Part shown: in pieces, positions 24,211 through 32,300 of the stretch
Layout: every line of letters starts with the position of its first letter
How positions within the stretch are numbered: the stretch's first letter is position 1
Source: Lewinella sp. IMCC34191
GTDB lineage: Bacteria > Bacteroidota > Bacteroidia > Chitinophagales > Saprospiraceae
Direction: 5' to 3'
Assembly: GCF_003390935.1 (NCBI RefSeq)
Contig: NZ_QNQZ01000009.1
Coordinates: 186,001-250,000 of the forward strand
DNA length: 64,000 bases
Notes under the pieces: model-generated
Told to the model about the DNA's origin: nothing
The model's input: the letters and a program-made list of their open reading frames with translations, nothing else
Database searches by the model: none
Translations under genes and position numbers: made by a program

Positions 24211-24288
24211 GCGAACCAAAGCATCGGGAAAACGCGGAAGGTCACCAAAACTCTGGGTGTGCAAGTACGGGAGATGAAGGTGGCGGTA

Positions 24289-24296
24289 TATCTTTG
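24289..24296 (+). promoter_or_regulatory. -7 promoter box (TATCTTTG)
   Basis: TATCTTTG matches TAnnTTTG, 32 bp before the TTG start of the TPR-like secreted protein. No -33 TTG at the proper distance was seen. Confidence 0.4.
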
Positions 24297-24328
24297 TTCG
24301 ACTGATATTCCTCGCCATCTCCCTTCCT

Positions 24329-25825
24329 TTGCGCTTCCTTTACCTTCTCGTGCTGGTCTTTTTTACGCTTACGCTGCGGGCGGAGCGACTAGAAGACCGG
24401 CTGCGCATTCTCATGCCGGGTGAAGGAGTGGAAGTCCGGCAGGACAGGCGGTTAGTGGAAGCCCGGATCGAGGATATCGTACGTCAGCTGCGTCGCGAAG
24501 ATCAATTAGCACCATCTCCTCTACCGGACCAGATAAGCCGCATCGCCGCCCGGCTGAACGGGGATTTGCTGCAAACGTACCGACCTGACGCCCGGCTCAT
24601 CGATGCGATTCGCGAAGGTATTTACAGCGATGCCACGGCTACTATCCTGTATGCGCTCAGCCTCGAGCAATTTAAGATCGTGTACGAGGTGCACGTCGAC
24701 CACTGGGAAACCTACCTCCTCGTCGATCCCGCCGGTATACGCAAAAAGCTACATCACCCCCTGGCCCAGGAACACACTGAACTCAGTGAGATGACCTACC
24801 GGCGGGAATATCTTGCCTTGATCCGCAGCACCGCGGAACCCAATCTACCTCCCCTGACCGAACAACAATCGGACAGCCTTTTTTACCGCTATTTCTATTT
24901 TCCTTACGAACGGCTGACGATTAGGCAGTTGTCCGGATTCCAGCAACTTCGGCTCGGCATCCACGCTTACGCTGATGGGGACTACGACGCTACCCATGAA
25001 TGCATAGCTCACGCCCGGCAACTGGACAACCGACCCGCCATTGACGTGCTCGAGCGCGCCGTGGAATGGCAAACCATGGCTTTCTCCGCCCTGGGAAGTC
25101 ACCTCGAAACGACATCCCTATTCGAAAAGTGGCAACGAGAACCCGACGACCCCTACTACCCCGCCCTACTCCTGCAGACCTTCGACCGGCAGCACCGTGC
25201 GCTGTTGGCTAGCGACCGGCTGGACGAAGTCTCCCCGCTTATCCGGCAGTTCACGGTTCAGGTTCCGAAGGGCCGGCAGGACTGGGTGGAACGGCTGGAA
25301 TCCCTCCGGGAGATCCGCTTGCTGCAGTATTATATCGAAAACCAAAAGGTAGTACCCGCCCTGGAACTGGCCGAACGGCTACTGAAGGGAGATGAGCAAA
25401 ACCCACACTACCGCGCCTACGTGGCCGAACTGAGCCTCCACGAAATCCAGCGCAACCACGCCGAGCCGGAGGATCAGGTCCGGCTCGCGAAAGCCGCCGT
25501 TCGCAAGCATCCCTTTATCGCCAAGAATGCCCGGTATGCGGATGTTATGCTACGCGAATCAGCGCTCAGTATCCGCGACCACTTCGCCGCGGATCGGGAA
25601 GCGGAAGCTTTAAGGGAACTCGACTACTTCCGCGCGCAATTCGAGCGTCTTCCACGGGGCAACGATGCAGGGCTGTGGATACTGACGGCCTACGTAGCGG
25701 CGAGTAATTACTATTTCGCGGAGGAGGACTACCCCACCGCCCGTAGGTACGTCGAGGAAGCCCTGCGCCTTTACCCGCAGAGTGAATTTCTCCTCCACCA
25801 GCGTGACCTGCTGGCGCGTTACTGA
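24329..25825 (+). CDS. Secreted TPR-like protein with possible transglutaminase-like N-terminal part
   Basis: 498 residues from a TTG start (MRFLYLLVLVFFTLTLRAE); no ATG is available that keeps the signal peptide. Residues about 85-140, with SDATATILYALSLEQF, IVYEVHVDHWETYLLVDP and a following His-rich stretch, recall the Cys-less remnants of transglutaminase-like domains, but no catalytic Cys is present. The C-terminal two thirds are helical repeats: LGIHAYADGDYDATHECIAH, ALELAERLLKGDEQNP and ARRYVEEALRLYPQSEF. It is predicted periplasmic; the function is unknown. It overlaps the convergent thioredoxin-like gene by 7 bp. Confidence 0.7.
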   Translation: MRFLYLLVLVFFTLTLRAERLEDRLRILMPGEGVEVRQDRRLVEARIEDIVRQLRREDQLAPSPLPDQISRIAARLNGDLLQTYRPDARLIDAIREGIYSDATATILYALSLEQFKIVYEVHVDHWETYLLVDPAGIRKKLHHPLAQEHTELSEMTYRREYLALIRSTAEPNLPPLTEQQSDSLFYRYFYFPYERLTIRQLSGFQQLRLGIHAYADGDYDATHECIAHARQLDNRPAIDVLERAVEWQTMAFSALGSHLETTSLFEKWQREPDDPYYPALLLQTFDRQHRALLASDRLDEVSPLIRQFTVQVPKGRQDWVERLESLREIRLLQYYIENQKVVPALELAERLLKGDEQNPHYRAYVAELSLHEIQRNHAEPEDQVRLAKAAVRKHPFIAKNARYADVMLRESALSIRDHFAADREAEALRELDYFRAQFERLPRGNDAGLWILTAYVAASNYYFAEEDYPTARRYVEEALRLYPQSEFLLHQRDLLARY

Positions 25826-27183
25826 TCCGGTCCCGCCGCCGGGTCACCGGCTATCAATTCCTTTATACTCGCGTCGAAGCTTTCCTCAAACTCCGCGTAC
25901 TTCGACGTGGCCGGCCCGTTGAACCCGGTATGGATACGACGGACCCGGTTCTCCCGGTCGACGAAGAGCAGTGTTGGATAGCTGATTACCCGGTCCAGCA
26001 TGGGCAGGGCCTGACCCGCCTCCCGCTTGTCGTTGCTGGCGGCCAGCAGGATGGGCCAGTCGACCTCCATATTCTCTCGGTACCGCCGGACGGCCTGTTT
26101 ACTCCGGTCGTCATCGGCACCGTACTGCTCGAAAGCCAGGGCGACCACCTGCAGATCCTTCACGTCATTTTTCGCCAGGTAAGCTTTTAGAAAATTCGTT
26201 TCGTCGCGGCAATTAGGACACCAGGTTCCGAATAGCTGCACCAGTTTTGGTCCGTCGATATCTTCTAAATCCACCGTATCGCCCTCCGGGGTGGGGAAAG
26301 CAAAGGCCAGGGGGATGTCCTCACGCAGTTTCGTGAGCTCATCCGGGCTGGTCAGCTCCGCCTGATCGTCGCGGCGGGCCGTCCAGTCGGTGATGTAGTG
26401 GCGCCCGCTGCGAAACGAGCCCGAAAGCGATCCGTCCTCCCGGATCACGGCTTCGAAGAGGAAGGCATGACTGCCGTCAAAAACGCTCAGGTACAGTTTA
26501 TTTCCCTGTACCGTTCCCTCCAGGTACCGGTAATCTCCGGTTTCGGTACGGAACGTGCCGGTCAACTCGTTGCCCTGCTGGGTAAATTCCGCGATGCCCG
26601 GGTACGAATCCTCGTCCATGCCTCCGGCAAATTCTACAGCCCAGGTCCCACTTACGTCTGTCACCGGCTCCTTCCGCATGGTGGTAAATCGAAAACCTTT
26701 GCCAAAGTATGCCTTAAACGGAATGCGGTAGTCGGAGCGGTAGTGCACCACCCATACCCCCTCGATGACGTTCTCTTCGTGGTAGGCGCTGATGTGGGTA
26801 TCGTAGACCGGGAAGTTGATACGGATGGTGTCGCGCCCGATGCTTTGGTCGCGCCCCGCCTCGATGTCCTCGGCGGGCACGATGATCTCCTCCGCCCCGT
26901 TGTGGATCACCATATGAAAGGTGGTATCGTCTTCGTAGACCACGTCGAAAGTGAAGGGCAACACCCCCTCGGTCACGTCATCGAATTCCAGGTCGACCTT
27001 TTCGGGCAGCGGTTCCCCCTTCGGATTGGGGATGATGGGGTTATACTCCAACTCCAGCACGCCCCGGTACGGGCCGGGCGGCAGGTAGGCATAGCGCTCC
27101 TGTACGAATACGCAGGAAGCGATCGTAAGCAGAATCAATAGGGCGGCGAGCGCAGGTAAATAGCTTTTCGGGGAAGGGAACAT
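25819..27183 (-). CDS. TlpA-like thioredoxin-domain lipoprotein
   Basis: 454 residues. The lipoprotein signal peptide has lipobox TIASC at about residue 24. A long N-terminal beta-rich region (about 30-300) with GTWAVEFAGG and LTGTFRTETGDYRYLEGT repeats is followed by a TlpA-type thioredoxin domain with the redox motif FGTWCPNCRDE (about 318-328) and a cis-Pro region VISYPTLLFVD. It is probably a periplasmic disulfide reductase; many Bacteroidota have this architecture. The signal-peptide DNA contains a copy of the dispersed repeat (27141-27163). Confidence 0.88.
   Translation of the reverse strand: MFPSPKSYLPALAALLILLTIASCVFVQERYAYLPPGPYRGVLELEYNPIIPNPKGEPLPEKVDLEFDDVTEGVLPFTFDVVYEDDTTFHMVIHNGAEEIIVPAEDIEAGRDQSIGRDTIRINFPVYDTHISAYHEENVIEGVWVVHYRSDYRIPFKAYFGKGFRFTTMRKEPVTDVSGTWAVEFAGGMDEDSYPGIAEFTQQGNELTGTFRTETGDYRYLEGTVQGNKLYLSVFDGSHAFLFEAVIREDGSLSGSFRSGRHYITDWTARRDDQAELTSPDELTKLREDIPLAFAFPTPEGDTVDLEDIDGPKLVQLFGTWCPNCRDETNFLKAYLAKNDVKDLQVVALAFEQYGADDDRSKQAVRRYRENMEVDWPILLAASNDKREAGQALPMLDRVISYPTLLFVDRENRVRRIHTGFNGPATSKYAEFEESFDASIKELIAGDPAAGPDQ
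27141..27163 (+). repeat. Dispersed GC-rich repeat, copy 4
   Basis: GGGCGGCGAGCGCAGGTAAA followed by TAG. It lies inside the TlpA-like lipoprotein gene and encodes the signal-peptide segment YLPALAAL on the other strand. The same segment occurs at the start of the TonB receptor gene near 61016. Confidence 0.6.
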
Positions 27184-27263
27184 GTCGCGGGGCTTGAATC
27201 AGTTGAGTTCGCCGGGTGGTTCGAAGAAACTCCTACGCTTTATACGCTTTTCCTGCCGACTAG

Positions 27264-27294
27264 TTGGTCATCTCCGCTCCTTGCTGTACTTTTG
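27264..27294 (+). promoter_or_regulatory. Promoter of tRNA-Arg: TTG (27264-27266), 20 bp, TACTTTTG (27287-27294)
   Basis: Both elements match the Bacteroidota consensus, and the 20-bp spacing equals that of the rpmI and TonB-receptor promoters. The mature tRNA begins 24 bp after the -7 box. Confidence 0.65.
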
Positions 27295-27318
27295 CGTCCG
27301 CTCCCGCGGGAGACGTCC

Positions 27319-27393
27319 GGTCTCGTAGTACAACGGATAGTATACAGGTTTCCGAAGCCTGCGATGATGGTTCGATTCCATCCGAGACCACCA
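27319..27393 (+). tRNA. tRNA-Arg (anticodon CCG)
   Basis: A complete cloverleaf. The acceptor stem GGTCTCG (27319-27325) pairs with CGAGACC (27383-27389); the D stem is GTAC/GTAT; the anticodon stem CAGGT/GCCTG encloses loop TTCCGAA with anticodon CCG at 27352-27354. The T arm is GATGG-TTCGATT-CCATC. The discriminator base is A at 27390 and the CCA end is encoded at 27391-27393. It reads the codon CGG. Foreign-looking DNA begins right after the 3' end, and tRNA-Arg genes are common integration sites. Confidence 0.96.
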
Positions 27394-27537
27394 AACTTCT
27401 TGATAATCAGGCATTTACACTATATTTGGGCAAACGTTGTGACCTTTTTTGGGTATTGTTTTTCCAAACTTTTTGTGTCGACATTACTTTAGCTCCCTTC
27501 GACGCTCTCACTTGGTTCAACCACTTATCTAGCTCAA

Positions 27538-27972
27538 ATGGCAAAATCAGGTAAGAGCAGGGAGAAGAATCGACGCAAAGACGTTGATCAGCCTGAAGAG
27601 ACTTTATCTTGGGCAAAGAACCTTTCAAATCGTCTGCAGGCTTACGCTCCAATCTTGTCGATTGTCGGGGCGATAATGGCCGCCGCGGGTGCTTATGGTT
27701 GGTGGCAGGGGCACGTACGCTACGATGAACTTAGGCGGGACTTTTTTGCTGCTCACGCCCTTGAAGTAGCCCGCCTTGAGGGCCAGTTGAAGGTTTGTCA
27801 AGAAAACAGTAGCTTGGAGATGGAACCCAAAATACGTGATGACTTGGCCAAATTGTATCAACTCAACATTGATTTGGTACAACAGCTCGGTGACGCTAGG
27901 AATTGCAGAGAAATAGAAAATACTGAATCAAAACTTGACTCTCTCAGATTGTTCTTTGCATGCGACAATTGA
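27538..27972 (+). CDS. Single-pass membrane protein, unknown, tRNA-adjacent
   Basis: 144 residues. A basic, charged N terminus (MAKSGKSREKNRRKDVDQ) precedes one membrane segment (about 36-56, YAPILSIVGAIMAAAGAYGW) and a helical, probably coiled-coil C-terminal part ending with a few Cys (VCQENSS, RNCREIE, FACDN). No family is recognised. The DNA is visibly less GC-rich than the surrounding core genes. It is followed after 6 bp by another unknown gene, so the two form a module. Confidence 0.7.
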   Translation: MAKSGKSREKNRRKDVDQPEETLSWAKNLSNRLQAYAPILSIVGAIMAAAGAYGWWQGHVRYDELRRDFFAAHALEVARLEGQLKVCQENSSLEMEPKIRDDLAKLYQLNIDLVQQLGDARNCREIENTESKLDSLRLFFACDN

Positions 27973-27978
27973 ATTGGT

Positions 27979-28683
27979 ATGAAAGCTCTACTATGGGTAG
28001 TTGTGGGTTTGGTTTATGCTGGGTCATTGGGAGTGTTCATCTACACTCCTTCTCCTAGTTCCCTGGCTGATGACGAATTGTACCAAGCAGCTTTGTCCGA
28101 TGCCAGAGAAGTAGTATATGAAACCTACGTATTACCCACTATTTCAAACCAGCTGATCTCCATCCAAAGGACCTACGAATCCATGGATACCGTTCTCTTT
28201 GGACAGCAGCCAGGGCCTTCCGTGTCTGCCTCAACTGGCGCGCCTTTTAGGACATATTCTCGTCACGGGCTTTTGCTGTATGATGGAAATTTTATGTCAA
28301 GTGAATTTGCAGATTCACTACTCTACTCTCTCAGAACCAATATTCAGCCTAAGCTTCAGCAGGATAAAAGTATGCGGATCGAGGCCAAGCCTTTCTACAC
28401 TCCGCGCCCTTCAGATGGCATTCCTCCCGAATGGCTTCCATATGTTGTTAACGAGTTAGGAAGCTCCTTCGACTTTTTATTAATGGTCTATCCGATCCGC
28501 ACTGAGGAAGGTACTATTCAGCCCACCCCTGGTTTAGGAGGCGTGCTATACTGGGATCATGCGCATCCCAATGGATTTGCGTTTTCCAACGTTTTAGATG
28601 CTCAATACGAGGAAAATATACTGGCAGGAGATTTGATTAAGAGAATCTTGGCGGCGCCAAGTCGAGCTGAGGTGGAACAGTAG
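27979..28683 (+). CDS. Membrane-anchored unknown protein, second gene of the tRNA-adjacent module
   Basis: 234 residues. The N-terminal hydrophobic segment (about 3-24, ALLWVVVGLVYAGSLGVFIY) is an anchor or signal peptide. The remainder is an extracytoplasmic mixed domain with QPGPSVSASTGAPFRTYSR and ILAAPSRAEVEQ near the end. No known family. AT-richer codon use than the neighbours supports acquisition. Its stop lies 18 bp from the end of the convergent GIY-YIG-like gene. Confidence 0.7.
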   Translation: MKALLWVVVGLVYAGSLGVFIYTPSPSSLADDELYQAALSDAREVVYETYVLPTISNQLISIQRTYESMDTVLFGQQPGPSVSASTGAPFRTYSRHGLLLYDGNFMSSEFADSLLYSLRTNIQPKLQQDKSMRIEAKPFYTPRPSDGIPPEWLPYVVNELGSSFDFLLMVYPIRTEEGTIQPTPGLGGVLYWDHAHPNGFAFSNVLDAQYEENILAGDLIKRILAAPSRAEVEQ

Positions 28684-28701
28684 GCTACAGTAGTTGCAAC
28701 T

Positions 28702-29166
28702 CTACTTAAGCGGGCGTTTATATGTAACCGCCCTCCTCCAGATAGACACGTTGTAGCTGCAGGGACTACATCGACCTTGTACCTGTCCCGAAATTCCCAA
28801 TTCTCCCCGCTGTCGGTGATTGATCAGGGAAAGTTTTACGGACTCGCCGCGGCGATATTCGAGATTGTCCATCACAATACAACTTACCGCTCCTCGACTC
28901 GCGGCTTGGTTGCAGAGCGGTAAGCCCCGCAGGAAAAGCGCGTCAATTACGTAGGCCTCATCGAGGGGATTCAGGCTGAGCAGGTTGACCCGCGGAATGT
29001 GGCCGCCGCTGCGCTTGACAAAATCCCGGTAGGCTTTCTTCACCGGGTTCGTTCGGCGGGAGCGTACCGCGCTGAGGTGACCGGCCACACGGTGCGCGAT
29101 GTCATCACTGCGGCCGACGTAGTAATCGCCGAGCAGGTAGACACCGGCATGCCGCCCCGCCCCCCT
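28702..29166 (-). pseudogene. GIY-YIG nuclease-like gene lacking a standard start
   Basis: From the first in-frame position after a stop (TAG at 29169-29167) the frame reads RHAGVYLLGDYYVGRSDD, an excellent GIY-YIG core (GVY...YYVG) with the following Arg, then VAGHLSAVRSRRTNPVKKAY. The only ATG/GTG/TTG start in frame is GTG 29088, which lies after the motif and would delete it. An ATG just upstream is one frame off, within a G-rich run (GGGGGGCGGGGCGG on the minus strand) prone to slippage. It is therefore called a probable 5' frameshifted or truncated gene; a non-standard start is the alternative. Homing or repair nucleases of this type are common mobile cargo. Confidence 0.6.
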
Positions 29167-29172
29167 CTAAAG

Positions 29173-29205
29173 CAAAAGCTCCGACCCACCGGGCCGAAGC
29201 TTTTG
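29173..29205. terminator. Inverted repeat upstream of the GIY-YIG-like gene
   Basis: Arms CAAAAGCT (29173-29180) and AGCTTTTG (29198-29205) enclose a partly paired CCGACCC/GGGCCGA stretch. It looks terminator-like in both directions but lacks a long T run. It could end a transcript from outside, or mark the edge of an inserted segment. Confidence 0.4.
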
Positions 29206-29595
29206 AAAATAGTATTCAAATCTTAGTGTCTCTAAATGAAAGCCCGCAATTATCGGCAAGATCTTTGCGCCTTGCCGTAAGTGCTGTGCGAAGCTATGGG
29301 TTCACGGACCAAACACCTACGATTCAAGTAATTAATTATCCACGTTTGCCCTTTTGTTTTCCACAATACTCACCACTTTTTTACCCCCAATCCACCAAAT
29401 GTTATCGGTTGGCTCCAAAAGCTAGCCTTTAGACCCTCGATGGCCGGATCATTTCCCTACGATTAGGTACCGCTCAAGGTTTAATTCTGCCCTTATCATA
29501 ATTGGTGTCATTACATCGGTTGCGAACTCACACATGGGGTCGAATTTAGAGTTCTATCATTAAGTGTTGTGTTTTCATAGTGTCTCTATATGGAG
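29206..29595. other. Stretch without a supported gene, possible untranslated RNA
   Basis: About 390 bp of AT-richer DNA between two hairpins, flanked by imperfect direct repeats and ended by a strong plus-strand terminator. A frame at 29226-29432 has no protein-like character. No match to tmRNA, RNase P RNA, SRP RNA or 6S RNA motifs was recognised by eye. Confidence 0.4.
29221..29246 (+). repeat. Imperfect direct repeat, left copy
   Basis: Contains TAGTGTCTCTA and matches the right copy at 29575-29600 in 21 of 26 positions, 354 bp away. Confidence 0.5.
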
Positions 29596-29600
29596 CCCCG
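29575..29600 (+). repeat. Imperfect direct repeat, right copy
   Basis: Contains TAGTGTCTCTA and runs into the strong terminator hairpin at 29596. It pairs with the left copy at 29221-29246. Confidence 0.5.
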
Positions 29601-29633
29601 ACAGTGAGTTACTGTCGGGGTCTTTCTTTTTTT
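29595..29633 (+). terminator. Strong rho-independent terminator with no gene upstream
   Basis: A perfect 10-bp stem CCCCGACAGT (29596-29605) / ACTGTCGGGG (29611-29620) with loop GAGTT, followed by TCTTTCTTTTTTT. This is the clearest intrinsic terminator in the window, yet no plus-strand gene ends near it. It implies a transcript, possibly noncoding, from the preceding 400 bp. Confidence 0.8.
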
Positions 29634-29717
29634 GTGACTTACAGTCGCAGAGATATTTGAAGCTAATCTTGTTCCATGTCAACACATATGGCCACCACAT
29701 AGTGATAGATCCAAACG

Positions 29718-30258
29718 ATGCAACGGCATCAAATACTTCCTAACCCACCCCACTCCAACCGGCCAGTAAACGCGCCTTTAGACATTGTACTTCAGCGGAC
29801 TAAGCACCCTTGCGCTGCTAATCCCACGGCTTCACGGTTCGGCTTTCGGACTTTCAGCCAGTCGCCCAAGAAATCAGCGTAGCATACGATGGAATCCAGG
29901 CCAGCCACGCCGATGAGGAGCTTACTTACTGTATCGCTCACGCCGAAGCCAACAATGGCGTTATTGGCGGCAGGCTGGACACGACGGTGGAGAAGATTAA
30001 GTAGGACAGCCGCGCTTACTTGTCACCCAGGACCCTAACCGGCCGACGCCTCCGCAGACGCGCGCCGAACTGCAAGACGGAGTTTTCTGGAACACTCATT
30101 TATCAATTGTGCGGCCGTGGCGGGGTGTTAAATGGGGTGGGTGGCCGCGAGCGGCGCAGGCGCTGAAGAGGATAATGTACGGACCAAAAATAACTAGCAA
30201 GACTACTTTAAAAAAAATCGCCGCTCTCTGCCAAAAGATGGATTTAGGTTTTCGCTGA
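29718..30258 (+). pseudogene. Relic coding sequence broken across three frames
   Basis: Three overlapping open stretches look protein-like but lie in different frames. 29718-29882 (54 residues) contains NRPVNAPLDIVLQRTKHP. 29822-30004 contains AQEISVAYDGIQASHADEEL. 30001-30258 contains PNRPTPPQTRAELQDGVFWN. Only the first has an ATG. This is what a decayed gene with two frameshifts would look like, but no family is recognised and chance open frames cannot be excluded. Confidence 0.3.
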
Positions 30259-30412
30259 CACTAATTATGGCTCCATCAAAATTGCCGTTTAGTCAGGCGA
30301 CTCTTGTGCTTCCAGTTGCAGCTAGAATCCTTTACGGGCATCACTATTCCATCCGAAACCGCTTGAAATCCACGGCCGCATACCGCGATCGGGGATTTGA
30401 TTTTTACAGCCC

Positions 30413-31123
30413 CTAGTTCGCTAGCGAAGCCGTCAGGTGGTCCCGCAGATTGTCTTCCGCTGAAACAAGCGTATCGCGAATCAGCTTCGCCTTGCGCAGT
30501 CGCTCTTCCCATTCATCCCGATCGTGATTCACTAGGGGCAGCAATCCCTCGTAAAGCGTTTCCACTTCTTGTATCGATAGTCCTACGCCGTCGAAGACGG
30601 CATAACTTTCAAACCGAAATTCCCGGAGCAAAGGATCCTGCCACTCGATAACTATACTACCGTCGGAGACCTGCACTTCCAACAGCCACGATACCTCGGA
30701 GGGCGCGGCCGACCATACTTCTTCTGTGCTGATCAATGTTTTGCCGGCCTGGGAATATACGTAGGGACTCATCACGCGCAACAGCATCGTGCCCGACTGC
30801 GGATCTAGGTAGGCCTGACCGGGATCGTAGGTCATTCCCGCCCGGACCAACCACTGAAGCGTGGCGCTATAATTCTCTTCTCGTGAGAAAGCATTTTGTA
30901 GCCGCGTAACCAGATAAAAGTTACCGGCGGAATCGACCGGTATCTCGGGATATCCCCGCTGATTGCCAATCGCTTCCCGCAGTGCTTCCGCTTCTCTGCG
31001 GTATTTGTTCGTATCGATCGTGCCCGCTTCCAGACGTTGCTGGAGCACACTGTCTTCGGCAAGTTTGCTCTGCGCAATGCCGACGTTGGACAAAAGGAAC
31101 AGGAGGTAGAGCGATGCCTTCAT
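30413..31123 (-). CDS. Secreted protein of unknown function
   Basis: 236 residues with a signal peptide (MKASLYLLFLLSNVGIAQS). The mature part is mixed, with YRREAEALREAIGNQRGYPE, AYLDPQSGTMLLRVMSPYVY and a helical C terminus WEERLRKAKLIRDTLVSAED. No Cys, no recognisable domain. It is probably periplasmic. It stands alone between the relic region and the permease gene; about 100 bp separate it from the permease stop codon. Confidence 0.65.
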   Translation of the reverse strand: MKASLYLLFLLSNVGIAQSKLAEDSVLQQRLEAGTIDTNKYRREAEALREAIGNQRGYPEIPVDSAGNFYLVTRLQNAFSREENYSATLQWLVRAGMTYDPGQAYLDPQSGTMLLRVMSPYVYSQAGKTLISTEEVWSAAPSEVSWLLEVQVSDGSIVIEWQDPLLREFRFESYAVFDGVGLSIQEVETLYEGLLPLVNHDRDEWEERLRKAKLIRDTLVSAEDNLRDHLTASLAN

Positions 31124-31221
31124 GGATTATATTTTATCCAAATTATCCGCTTTCCTCCTCACATTCGCGTCCCAAGTCCGCTTTAGCGTTTCCTTAGCGC
31201 CTATTTAAATTTCTCCTAACA

Positions 31222-32241
31222 TCAGCGTACCAGAACCAGTAGTCCGTAAGTAAGAAAAAAGGCAAAGGCCGGGGCAATTCCCCAGATGGTGAAGAAGCGC
31301 TTCACCGTAGGGTTGGAAAAGGTAGCCGCCCACCCATGCTTACTTACGCTTAGCGCGATAAAGGCCGCGCCGTTGAGCTGAACGAGAGATGTCGGTATGC
31401 CCTTTACGACCGATGCCAGCAGCAATAGCGTCGCCACGAGCGTAGCGATGATGGCGGCGTAGAAGGGCGTGACGGCGACGATTCCCTTCCCCGTAGTTTC
31501 CGTCACGGTGTGCCCCAGTAAAGAACTGCCAATCGCGAAGCAGGGGGCGACGACCAGTACCGAAAGAATGATGATGGGTAGAAAGTCGCCGGCCGAGGCG
31601 ATCCCCACCTCATTGGCCGTAAGCGAGGCAATCGGCGCCGCGGCGTTGGCCACGTTGTTGGCCCCAATGGAGAAAGCGACGTAAAGCGAAGCGAAAATGA
31701 GCAAGGCTTTCAGCCCCGTGTGCTTGCGTAATCTTCCATAGTCAATGGACGGGAGTTGGCTGCGCATCGTCGGGACGATATAGCGCGCCAGTCCCAGCAT
31801 GATGACGAAGGAGATCACCGGTAAAATGGCCCAGGTGGGGATGATCTCGTAAAACAGCGTATGTGTATTCAGACCGTCCAGGGCGTAGGCCGCGCCGGCG
31901 ATGGACATCACCGTACTCTGGCTTGTCGACTGCGGTACGCCGATCAGGTTGGAGGCCAGCAGCGTTATGCCGATCGAAAGCAGGATGATCGAGGTATTAA
32001 GCGGGGTGAAGAAAACCTGTTCCAGGATACCGTTACCGAGGGTCAGTGACACCTCCTTCCCGGCGAGCAAGGCCCCGACCAATACCATTATTCCGAACAG
32101 CCCGGGTACCATGGTCCGTTTGATGACGTCCGCTCCGTAAGCAGCGGAAAAGGCGGGGGCGGTGCCGCTTCCCCCCATATTTATTGCCACGAACATGGCC
32201 AATAGAATGGGGATGGTTAATACGTGAAATGCGTCTGACAT
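31222..32241 (-). CDS. PiT family permease (phosphate or sulfate)
   Basis: 339 residues with about nine to ten membrane segments. The inverted-repeat PiT signature occurs as FVAINMGGSGTAPAFSAAYG near the N terminus, where the first GANN is degenerate, and as SIGANNVANAAAP (about 185-197). PiT permeases carry phosphate with Na+ or H+, but CysP of Bacillus, a sulfate permease, is in the same family. The neighbouring Rrf2 regulator and TonB receptor suggest sulfur rather than phosphate uptake; that is inference. It lies 59 bp downstream of the receptor, on the same strand. Confidence 0.85.
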   Translation of the reverse strand: MSDAFHVLTIPILLAMFVAINMGGSGTAPAFSAAYGADVIKRTMVPGLFGIMVLVGALLAGKEVSLTLGNGILEQVFFTPLNTSIILLSIGITLLASNLIGVPQSTSQSTVMSIAGAAYALDGLNTHTLFYEIIPTWAILPVISFVIMLGLARYIVPTMRSQLPSIDYGRLRKHTGLKALLIFASLYVAFSIGANNVANAAAPIASLTANEVGIASAGDFLPIIILSVLVVAPCFAIGSSLLGHTVTETTGKGIVAVTPFYAAIIATLVATLLLLASVVKGIPTSLVQLNGAAFIALSVSKHGWAATFSNPTVKRFFTIWGIAPAFAFFLTYGLLVLVR

Positions 32242-32300
32242 GTAAATAGAGAAAAGATGCTTAGTGATTCGAAGAAGAGATGGTCAGCCCTGCAAAGAGC

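Noticed and set aside
29226-29432. 68-residue plus-strand frame
   Set aside because: AT-rich, unusual composition, lies within the suspected noncoding RNA region.
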